A stretch of 8,337 bases of DNA from the NCBI GenBank assembly GCA_007121695.1, contig SKKC01000195.1, forward strand, positions 1-8,337, in the 5' to 3' direction. This document shows positions 1 to 5,541 of this stretch, one piece after another. How positions within the stretch are numbered: the stretch's first letter is position 1; each line of letters opens with the position of its first letter. Source of the DNA: Spirochaetales bacterium. GTDB lineage: Bacteria > Spirochaetota > Spirochaetia > DSM-27196 > SKKC01. Position numbers and translations under genes: made by a program. The notes below the pieces were generated by a model. It had not been told where the DNA came from. It did no database searches and saw only the letters and a list, made by a program, of their open reading frames with translations.

Positions 1-541
1 ACCCGCCGTCCTTCTGGAGAAAGTATTTTTTCAGGTATGGTTCGGGAACGCCCGTTACCCTGTGCGTCGGATAATACCCGGCCTTCGCCGTCATGAGTGA
101 CTTCAGGCTGATGTCACTCGCAATAACCTTGATGTCGTAGCCTGGTGGCAGTATCTCCATGAGCACCATGGCAATGGTGTACGGTTCTTCGCCGGTTGAG
201 CATCCCGCACTCCAGACGCGTATCTGTCGATCCGCAGGCGAGGTTTTGTGTTTCAGAAGATCGGGAATGACGTAGCTCTCAAATGTCTCGAAATGCGCGG
301 TGTTCCGGAAAAACCGGGTAAGGTTTGTGGTAACGGAGTCGAGAAACTCCTTGAGTTCGTTTCCGTCGGCACGCAGGTGCGTGTAATACGCGCCGACCGT
401 CTCGTGTCCGGTCAGTCGCAGCCGCTCGCGCAGCCGACTCTCGAGTATGGACCTGTTCGTTTCGGAAAAATGTATGCCGCTTTCGTCATAAATGAGGTTA
501 CGGAAACGGGTAAAGTCACTATCGTCTAATATGGCTGCCAT
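1..541 (-). CDS. cheR: CheR-type chemoreceptor glutamate methyltransferase (3' part beyond left edge)
   Basis: Translating the minus strand from the ATG at 541 gives 180 residues with no stop before the window edge, so the C-terminus is missing. CheR transfers methyl groups from S-adenosylmethionine to glutamates of methyl-accepting chemotaxis proteins in the cytoplasm, setting adaptation. Visible features are an N-terminal helical CheR_N region (about residues 5-55), the family motif TTNLTRFFR (71-79), the SAM-binding loop WSAGCSTGEEPYTIAM (110-125), and the acidic strand end IASDIS (140-145), where ATDI is more common. The frame is open upstream only to a stop at 584-586, with a TTG at 559 as the sole other start. 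There is no clear Shine-Dalgarno sequence before the ATG. A promoter at 559-587 would give a leader of only about 10 nt. The gene is divergent from the GH1 gene. Family assignment is firm; a multidomain CheR fusion beyond the edge cannot be excluded. Confidence 0.93.
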   Translation of the reverse strand, partial: MAAILDDSDFTRFRNLIYDESGIHFSETNRSILESRLRERLRLTGHETVGAYYTHLRADGNELKEFLDSVTTNLTRFFRNTAHFETFESYVIPDLLKHKTSPADRQIRVWSAGCSTGEEPYTIAMVLMEILPPGYDIKVIASDISLKSLMTAKAGYYPTHRVTGVPEPYLKKYFLQKDGG

Positions 542-558
542 TGTACGCTTCGGTTTCA

Positions 559-587
559 AGTCTATGGGCCCGGATCGGGGCTGTCAA
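559..587 (-). promoter_or_regulatory. Candidate sigma-70-type promoter for cheR
   Basis: Read on the minus strand, there is a perfect -35 TTGACA (582-587), a 17-bp spacer, and TAGACT (559-564, 4 of 6 matches to TATAAT). A start 6-8 nt downstream falls at about 551-553, leaving a leader of roughly 10-12 nt before the cheR ATG at 541. Seen by eye, not tested. Confidence 0.5.
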
Positions 588-610
588 TGAAGGACATGAG
601 CCGCTACACT
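581..610 (+). promoter_or_regulatory. Weak candidate promoter for the GH1 gene, overlapping the cheR -35
   Basis: CTGTCA (581-586, 4 of 6 to TTGACA), an 18-bp spacer, and TACACT (605-610, 4 of 6). The predicted start near 616-618 would lie just upstream of the ribosome site at 618-624. The -35 is the same DNA as the cheR -35 on the other strand, so the two promoters would compete. The match is weak and could be chance. Confidence 0.22.
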
Positions 611-617
611 CGGCCAC

Positions 618-624
618 TGGAGGA
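618..624 (+). promoter_or_regulatory. Shine-Dalgarno site fixing the GH1 start at 632
   Basis: TGGAGGA lies 7 nt before the ATG at 632. The in-frame ATGs further upstream (587 and 596) have no comparable site. They would also add about 15 residues that are not part of the normal GH1 N-terminus, which begins just before the F-P-D-N-F-L-W-G-T motif. Confidence 0.8.
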
Positions 625-631
625 TGTTACC

Positions 632-1966
632 ATGAATTTACGCAGCCGCTTCCCCGACAATTTTCTGTGGGGAACTGCTACTGCCAGCTATCAGGTCGAA
701 GGTGCCGCGAACGAAGACGGCAGGGGAGTCAGCATCTGGGATACCTTCTCGCGTACCCCGGGCAAGGTGCTCCACGGCCACACCGGCGACATCGCCTGTG
801 ATCAGTACCACCGGTACAGGGAAGATGTCGAGCTCATGAAGTCTCTCGGTGTCGGTGCGTACCGATTTTCGATTGCGTGGCCACGCGTGTTTCCCGAGGG
901 GCGAGGTGCGCAGAACCCGAAGGGCTTCGACTACTATAATGCGCTTGTCGACGCGCTGCTCGAGGCAGGCATCAAGCCCGTCCCGACGACCTATCACTGG
1001 GATCTGCCGCAACCGCTTCAGGATGCTGGCGGATGGCCGGCGCGTGATACCGCGTTCGCGTACGCGGACTACGCAGATGCCTGCTTTCAGGCGCTCGGTG
1101 ACCGCGTAGACATGTGGATTACGCTCAACGAGCCCTTCTGCAGCTCGGTTATGGGCTACTACGTTGGCGAGCACGCTCCCGGCGAAACGAATATGGGACG
1201 CACCACGGCGGCTATACATCACCTGAATCTTGGCCACGGACTCGCCGTACAGGCCTTTCGCAATGGCGGACATCCCGGCACCATCGGCACGACGCTCAAC
1301 ACCCAGACACCGCGCCCGGCAACGCTTCGTCCCGAGGATGTCGAGGCTGCGGACCGTGCTGCCGACCTCCCGACCCGCATGTTTCTCGATCCACTTATAG
1401 GCAAGGGCTATCCGCAGAGATTCCTCGACGCTTACGAAGACGCGGTCGTTCCGCTCGAAGATGGGGACCTGGATATCATCTCTTCCGACATCGATTTTCT
1501 CGGGCTCAACTACTATTCGGAAAGCTGCGTCGCCCATGATCCTGAACACCCCGAGGGCTACCGCCACGTTCCACAGTATCAGCACACGACCGACATGGAA
1601 TGGCCCATTACGCCGAAGGGGTTGCATCGGCATCTGACCTGGCTGCACGAACATACGGCGGGAATGAAAATATACGTGACCGAGAACGGCTGCGCCATGC
1701 CGGATGCGTTGAGCGCCGACGGAACGCGCGTGCACGATCACGACCGCATCGCCTTCCTGCAGGATTACCTGAGTGCCTGCGCGGATGCGATACAGGAAGG
1801 GGTGAACCTGCAGGGGTACTTTCTCTGGAGTTTCATCGATAACTTCGAGTGGGCCTACGGGTACACGAAGCGCTTCGGGATCGTCTATTGCGATTACCTC
1901 GACGGCAGGCGTGTTCCAAAAGACAGCTTCTATTATTATCGCGATCTTATCGCTGGAATGGAGTAA
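632..1966 (+). CDS. Family 1 beta-glucosidase (cytoplasmic)
   Basis: A 444-residue retaining glycosidase, the usual GH1 length, forming a single (beta/alpha)8 barrel. It hydrolyses terminal beta-glucosides such as cellobiose, with likely side activity on beta-galactosides or fucosides. Motifs in order: FLWGTATASYQVEG (11-24, with sugar-binding Q21), YHWDLPQ, the acid/base motif TLNEP (E167), the nucleophile motif YVTENG (E351), and the sugar-binding WSFIDNFEW near the C-terminus (W399, E406). Both catalytic glutamates are present, so the enzyme should be active. There is no signal peptide or membrane segment, so it acts on imported sugars. The start at 632 is chosen from the Shine-Dalgarno site. 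The gene is divergent from cheR and stands 54 bp before pyrG. No transporter or regulator for it is visible here. Exact substrate cannot be read from the sequence. Confidence 0.95.
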   Translation: MNLRSRFPDNFLWGTATASYQVEGAANEDGRGVSIWDTFSRTPGKVLHGHTGDIACDQYHRYREDVELMKSLGVGAYRFSIAWPRVFPEGRGAQNPKGFDYYNALVDALLEAGIKPVPTTYHWDLPQPLQDAGGWPARDTAFAYADYADACFQALGDRVDMWITLNEPFCSSVMGYYVGEHAPGETNMGRTTAAIHHLNLGHGLAVQAFRNGGHPGTIGTTLNTQTPRPATLRPEDVEAADRAADLPTRMFLDPLIGKGYPQRFLDAYEDAVVPLEDGDLDIISSDIDFLGLNYYSESCVAHDPEHPEGYRHVPQYQHTTDMEWPITPKGLHRHLTWLHEHTAGMKIYVTENGCAMPDALSADGTRVHDHDRIAFLQDYLSACADAIQEGVNLQGYFLWSFIDNFEWAYGYTKRFGIVYCDYLDGRRVPKDSFYYYRDLIAGME

Positions 1967-1982
1967 TCCGGCGTCTGTTTCG

Positions 1983-2011
1983 TTGACCGGCCAGCGGTCT
2001 ACCGGGATAAT
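1983..2011 (+). promoter_or_regulatory. Strong candidate sigma-70-type promoter for the pyrG-lpt operon
   Basis: TTGACC (1983-1988, 5 of 6 to TTGACA), a 17-bp spacer, and GATAAT (2006-2011, 5 of 6 to TATAAT). This is the best promoter match I noticed on the plus strand and it sits in the intergenic gap. A start 6-9 nt after the -10 falls at C2017, C2018, C2019 or G2020, that is 1-4 nt before the pyrG ATG, or at the A of the ATG itself. Confidence 0.62.
1985..1999. repeat. Inverted repeat GACCG / CGGTC with 5-nt loop
   Basis: GACCG (1985-1989) and CGGTC (1995-1999) are perfectly complementary around GCCAG. No T-run follows, so it is not an intrinsic terminator for the GH1 gene. It overlaps the -35 and spacer of the pyrG promoter, so it would be in RNA only on read-through from the GH1 gene. 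It could be an operator half or chance in GC-rich DNA. Confidence 0.35.
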
Positions 2012-2020
2012 GAAATCCCG
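2003..2020. repeat. 18-bp perfect palindrome over the pyrG -10 and start region
   Basis: CGGGAT (2003-2008) and ATCCCG (2015-2020) are perfect inverted copies around AATGAA. The palindrome contains the whole -10 hexamer and ends at the base before the pyrG ATG, taking the place where a Shine-Dalgarno site would be. As DNA it could be a repressor operator. In read-through RNA from the GH1 gene it would be a 6-bp stem with a 6-nt loop against the start codon. Confidence 0.55.
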
Positions 2021-3628
2021 ATGAAGAAATACGTAATTGTTACCGGCGGTGTGTGTTCGAGTCTCGGCAAGGGCATTGCCGCCGCAAGTCTCGGGAGTCT
2101 GCTTGAAAGCCGCGGTCTCGCGGTGCGCATGGTCAAGATCGATCCCTATATTAACGTTGATGCGGGCACAATGAGCCCGTATCAGCACGGAGAGGTCTTC
2201 GTGACCGACGACGGGGCCGAAACCGATCTTGACCTCGGGAACTACTCCCGTTTCACAAACTCTCCCCTCAGTCGGGCAAACTCCATAACCACCGGCCAGG
2301 TGTATCAGGAAGTCATACAGCGCGAACGCGAAGGACGCTATCTCGGTCGTACCGTACAGGTTATTCCCCATATTACCGATCGCATCAAGCAGCGAATCAT
2401 GTCGGTTGGAGAGCAGGAAGGGGTCGACGTTACGATTGTAGAGGTCGGCGGCACCGTTGGCGACATTGAAAGTATTCCCTTCCTCGAAGCAGCGAGGCAG
2501 ATGATACACGAGATTGGTCACGAGCACGTGGTCAGCGTTCACCTGACGCTCATTCCCGAGGTCGGAGGGAACGAACTCAAGACCAAACCGACGCAGCATT
2601 CGGTGAAAGAAATGCGCGAGATCGGTATTCAACCCGACGTACTCCTGTGCCGCTGCCCGCGTCCCATGGAAGAAGACATGCGACGCAAGATTGCCAACTT
2701 TACCAACGTCGACTACGAGGCTGTCGTATCGGCGCACGACGTGGAAAGCACCATCTACGAAATTCCGCTGGTGTACCACGAGCAGCAGCTCGACCAGATC
2801 GTATGCGCGCGGCTGAACCTGCAATGCGCCGACGCCGATCTGACAAACTGGGAATACGTCGTTCGCACCTTCAAGAACTCGAATACGACTGTTAGGATAG
2901 GGGTGGTCGGGAAGTATATCGAACTCGCCGATTCCTACAAATCCATAGACGAAGCGCTCTATCACGGTGGCATCGCGAATGCGGTGCGGGTGGAGCTCGT
3001 GAAAATAGACTCGGAACGTCTGGAACGAACAGGGAATCTCGAGCAATCGCTCGAAAATCTTGACGGGATTCTCGTTCCCGGCGGGTTCGGCGGGCGCGGT
3101 ATCGAAGGAATGATCGCCACGGCACGGTACGCGCGCGAACACGGTATACCGTACCTGGGCATCTGTCTCGGGATGCAGATCATGGTTATCGAATGGTCGC
3201 GCAACGTCCTTGGACTAGCCGACGCCGACAGTACCGAGTTCTCGCCCGACACCCCGAATCCGGTGGTCAGTCTGCTCGAAGAACAGATAGACGTGCACAA
3301 CTATGGTGGTACCATGCGGCTTGGCGCGAGTGAATCGCGTCTGATCGAGGGCACCCGCATACATAGCGCCTACGGTGCCGAGAGAATCAGCGAGCGCCAC
3401 CGGCATCGCTATGAAGTATCGAACCGCTTTCGAACCCAGCTATCGGAATCGGGTCTCGTTATTTCGGGTACGACGCCCGATAAGGAGCTTGTCGAGTCTG
3501 TTGAATGGCAGGATCACCCCTGGGCCGTGGGTGTACAGTTTCATCCCGAGTTCGGCTCGCGTCCTTCACAGGCGCAGCCCCTGTTCAGGGAATTCGTAAA
3601 AGCGGCTGTCGAACGGCACGGGACATGA
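2021..3628 (+). CDS. pyrG: CTP synthase (glutamine-hydrolysing)
   Basis: Converts UTP, ATP and glutamine to CTP, the last step of pyrimidine nucleotide synthesis, in the cytoplasm. At 535 residues it is close to the E. coli enzyme (545). The N-terminal synthase domain (about 1-265) shows the opening VTGGVCSSLGKG with P-loop K17, then DPYINVDAGTMSP, GAETDLDLGNY (Mg ligand D71) and VEVGGTVGDIES (Mg ligand E141). The C-terminal class I glutamine amidotransferase domain (about 290-530) has the LVPGGFGGRG oxyanion loop, nucleophile GICLGMQ (C382), the GTMRLG lid region, and the H508-E510 pair in FHPEF. All key residues are present. No Shine-Dalgarno site lies at the normal distance; the ATG abuts a palindrome and promoter, suggesting leaderless initiation. 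Its stop overlaps the lptC start (ATGA), so it heads a tight operon. Confidence 0.98.
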   Translation: MKKYVIVTGGVCSSLGKGIAAASLGSLLESRGLAVRMVKIDPYINVDAGTMSPYQHGEVFVTDDGAETDLDLGNYSRFTNSPLSRANSITTGQVYQEVIQREREGRYLGRTVQVIPHITDRIKQRIMSVGEQEGVDVTIVEVGGTVGDIESIPFLEAARQMIHEIGHEHVVSVHLTLIPEVGGNELKTKPTQHSVKEMREIGIQPDVLLCRCPRPMEEDMRRKIANFTNVDYEAVVSAHDVESTIYEIPLVYHEQQLDQIVCARLNLQCADADLTNWEYVVRTFKNSNTTVRIGVVGKYIELADSYKSIDEALYHGGIANAVRVELVKIDSERLERTGNLEQSLENLDGILVPGGFGGRGIEGMIATARYAREHGIPYLGICLGMQIMVIEWSRNVLGLADADSTEFSPDTPNPVVSLLEEQIDVHNYGGTMRLGASESRLIEGTRIHSAYGAERISERHRHRYEVSNRFRTQLSESGLVISGTTPDKELVESVEWQDHPWAVGVQFHPEFGSRPSQAQPLFREFVKAAVERHGT

Positions 3629-4182
3629 TCGGTCGAGCTGCCACCCGGGGGTTCGTGGTCCTGCTGCTCTTCGCCGGCTGCAGTCTCGACTACGAAGCCG
3701 CACGGCTGGCTGAAGCTATTCCTGATACCACCCCGAACGCGGAGCTCACGGGGTTTTCGCACACCGTCGTGAGGCGTGGACGTCTTGTGTTTTCGATCGA
3801 GGCCGAAACGGTGCGGCGCTTCGATCGCCACGACGAGCAGCAACTCGAGAATGTACGGTTTCAGGAGTTCAACGCCGACGGCGATCTTGTTGCGTCCGGC
3901 AGCGGACGTTTCGCACGGTTCTTCGGCGAAAGCGAGAACGTCGAGCTGATCGGAGATATCGAGTTTTCGACCGAGGTGGAAGACGCACGCATAGAGGCCG
4001 AATATCTGTTCTGGGACAGGGAGCGACGGATGCTGTACGGGGACCCTGACGAAACGGTACTCGTAACGCGGGCAGACGGCACGCGCCTGTCGGGGCGGGG
4101 TTTCGAAGTAGACCTCCGTCGTCGTATCATCGATTTTACCGGCCCGGTAGAGGGCGTATTTATCGAAGGAGCCGACGAGTGA
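3625..4182 (+). CDS. lptC: LptC-like LPS export protein, predicted lipoprotein
   Basis: A 185-residue exported protein placed as LptC by its position before lptA and lptB and by its beta-strand-rich pattern. In the family, LptC joins the inner-membrane LptBFG transporter to the periplasmic LptA bridge for lipopolysaccharide. The ATG at 3625 shares bases with the pyrG stop (ATGA). The in-frame ATG at 3505 lies deep inside pyrG and would put about 40 residues before the signal sequence, so I reject it. The N-terminus has arginines, a hydrophobic stretch (10-18) and lipobox L-F-A-G-C with C19, then S-L-D. This implies lipidation rather than the membrane helix of E. coli LptC. Phe at -3 is unusual in proteobacteria but tolerated in spirochaetes. 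The rest holds OstA/LptC-type phrases such as ARIEAEYLFWD and TRLSGRGFEVD. Sequence in this family diverges widely, so the call leans on context. Confidence 0.8.
   Translation: MIGRAATRGFVVLLLFAGCSLDYEAARLAEAIPDTTPNAELTGFSHTVVRRGRLVFSIEAETVRRFDRHDEQQLENVRFQEFNADGDLVASGSGRFARFFGESENVELIGDIEFSTEVEDARIEAEYLFWDRERRMLYGDPDETVLVTRADGTRLSGRGFEVDLRRRIIDFTGPVEGVFIEGADE
4165..4170 (+). promoter_or_regulatory. Shine-Dalgarno site supporting the GTG start of lptA
   Basis: GAAGGA inside the 3' end of lptC, 8 nt before the GTG at 4179. It supports the GTG that overlaps the lptC stop (GTGA) as the true start; the following codons K-R-A-L-I begin a normal signal peptide. Confidence 0.65.
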
Positions 4183-4796
4183 AACGGGCCCTGATCTGCC
4201 TTGCCCTGGTGCTGCTGACAACAGCGCCGGTATCCGCCGACCTCACGATTCGCAGCGACCGGTGGCAGAGCGTGTTCACCGAAGGACAGGAACGCACCCG
4301 TCTGACGGGAAACGCGAGGGTCAGCTCCGATCGCATAGTCGTAGAGGCCGACGAGATTGAACTGTCGGGCGAGTCGTTCCGTTTCGTTCGTGCGCAGGGG
4401 CGCATGCTCGTGATAGACCGCGACCGGGATCTGCGCATTACCGGCAACAGCCTGTTCGTGGACCGCGACCGCGACATTATCCGGGTCGAAGGCAATGCCG
4501 AAATGGAAGACCGCGAGAATGAACTTATCGTTCGTGGCGGGTTTATCGAGTATCTCGGCGAACAGGAGCTTACCATTGTCCAGGTGGGGGCGCGCATCCT
4601 TCGGGAGGACCTCGTGGCCCGCGCCGAGTTCGCCAGGTATCTGCGGGACAGCTCGACCCTCGAGCTTTCGGGATTACCGCAGGTCACCCGCAACGGTGAC
4701 CGGTTTCAGGCGAGCCGTATCATCATCAATCTGGACTCAGACGAAATTACGCTTCGCGGCGAGGTCCGTGCGACAGTTCGGGACGCAGAGGACTGA
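4179..4796 (+). CDS. lptA: LptA/OstA-like periplasmic lipid-bridge protein
   Basis: A 205-residue protein with a GTG start and a type I signal peptide: positively charged K2-R3, a hydrophobic core at 4-16, and likely cleavage after V-S-A (residue 20). The mature part is a run of short beta-strand repeats of the OstA/LptA type, for example LTGNARVSSDRIVVEADEIE, RITGNSLFVDRDRD and IRVEGNAEMEDRENELIV. In the family these form an open beta-jelly-roll groove, and LptA units line up to carry lipopolysaccharide across the periplasm. The motif DRDRD occurs twice (80-84 and 95-99), 15 residues apart. The gene overlaps lptC by 4 bp and is followed after 2 bp by lptB, consistent with a coupled Lpt module. 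LptB2FG membrane partners (LptF/G) and the outer-membrane LptD are not in the window. Whether the cargo is LPS or another lipid depends on the organism. Confidence 0.87.
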   Translation: MKRALICLALVLLTTAPVSADLTIRSDRWQSVFTEGQERTRLTGNARVSSDRIVVEADEIELSGESFRFVRAQGRMLVIDRDRDLRITGNSLFVDRDRDIIRVEGNAEMEDRENELIVRGGFIEYLGEQELTIVQVGARILREDLVARAEFARYLRDSSTLELSGLPQVTRNGDRFQASRIIINLDSDEITLRGEVRATVRDAED

Positions 4797-4798
4797 GT

Positions 4799-5524
4799 AT
4801 GGCGCTGCTGGAAGCACGGAATCTGCACAAGTCATTCGGCCGCAAGGAAGTGGTCCGGGGAATAGACTTTTCGATGCACGACGGGGAGATCGTCGGGTTT
4901 CTGGGCCCCAACGGCGCTGGAAAAACGACCACGTTCTACATGGTGGTTGGTTTCATTCGCCCGAGCGCGGGCCATGTCCTGCTCGACGGGAACGATGTGA
5001 CCCGAAAACCCATGTACCTGCGCGCGCGACTCGGAATCTCCTATCTGCCCCAGGAGCCGAGCGTATTTCGCAAACTCACAGTCGAAGACAATATTCTCGC
5101 GATTCTGGAACTGCGCAAGGACCTCAGTCGCAGGGAACGCTACCGGCTGCTCGACGAACTTCTTGACGAGCTCGGCATTACCGGGAATCGCAGGCAGCCG
5201 GCCTATACCCTGAGCGGCGGCGAACGGCGTCGGACCGAGATCGCCCGCAGCCTTGCGATAGAGCCACGTTTTCTGCTGCTGGACGAACCTTTTGCCGGAA
5301 TTGACCCTATCGCGGTGTATGAGATCAAGACGATCGTCCGGGCGCTTGCAGGGAAGGGAATCGGGGTATTAATTACCGATCACAATGTCCGTGACACCAT
5401 GGAAATTACCCACCGCTCATATATAATCAAGGACGGCGAAATTGTCGTGTCCGGGAACCGGGACGAGATCACCGCCAATGAGATAGCGCGAAAAGTATAC
5501 CTGGGTGATACCTTCACCGTGTAA
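4799..5524 (+). CDS. lptB: LptB ABC-transporter ATPase for LPS export
   Basis: A 241-residue cytoplasmic ATPase, the normal LptB length, that would power lipid extraction from the inner membrane with LptF/LptG. All ABC motifs are intact: Walker A GPNGAGKTT (36-44, K42), Q-loop Q85 in YLPQEPSVF, signature LSGGERRR (138-145), Walker B LLLDEP with D162 and catalytic E163, then FAGIDP, and switch histidine H195 in ITDHNVRDT. The phrase FYMVVGFIRPSAG, the Q-E-P-S-V-F-R-K-L-T-V-E-D-N-I stretch and the C-terminal VYLGDTF are characteristic of LptB within the ABC superfamily. AGAGGA (4787-4792) is 6 nt before the ATG. The lptA stop is 2 nt upstream. In many proteobacteria rpoN follows lptB; here a glycosidase gene follows after 17 bp. 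Confidence 0.95.
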   Translation: MALLEARNLHKSFGRKEVVRGIDFSMHDGEIVGFLGPNGAGKTTTFYMVVGFIRPSAGHVLLDGNDVTRKPMYLRARLGISYLPQEPSVFRKLTVEDNILAILELRKDLSRRERYRLLDELLDELGITGNRRQPAYTLSGGERRRTEIARSLAIEPRFLLLDEPFAGIDPIAVYEIKTIVRALAGKGIGVLITDHNVRDTMEITHRSYIIKDGEIVVSGNRDEITANEIARKVYLGDTFTV

Positions 5525-5541
5525 CAGGACAAGGAGCTTTC

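Noticed and set aside
582..596. TGTC-N7-GACA inverted repeat between cheR and GH1, considered as an operator.
   Set aside because: Only 4-bp arms, and half of it is the cheR -35 hexamer; not distinguishable from chance.
587..631. Upstream in-frame ATG for the GH1 gene.
   Set aside because: No ribosome site; the ATG at 632 has a strong one 7 nt upstream and gives the standard GH1 N-terminus.
1967..2002. Possible terminator after the GH1 gene.
   Set aside because: The 5-bp stem at 1985-1999 has no following T-run and coincides with the pyrG promoter.
638..3142. An 834-codon open frame on the minus strand, opposite GH1, the intergenic gap and pyrG.
   Set aside because: It lies antisense to two strongly conserved enzymes whose motifs are intact, and its translation has no recognisable domain and an unnatural, His/Arg-rich, low-pattern composition. 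Long antisense frames are common in GC-rich coding DNA.
3505..3624. Earlier in-frame ATG that would extend lptC by 40 residues.
   Set aside because: It overlaps the conserved C-terminus of pyrG and would bury the lipoprotein signal sequence inside the protein. The ATG at 3625 in the ATGA overlap is far better.
3541..4221. A 226-codon minus-strand frame opposite lptC.
   Set aside because: The plus-strand lptC has a signal sequence and ATGA/GTGA junctions with its neighbours; the antisense product shows nothing recognisable.
5422..5427. Perfect TATAAT inside lptB, considered as an internal promoter for the GH3 gene.
   Set aside because: No -35 at proper spacing beyond a 4 of 6 match. TATAAT also occurs inside the GH1 gene near 936 from Tyr/Asn codons, so chance is likely.
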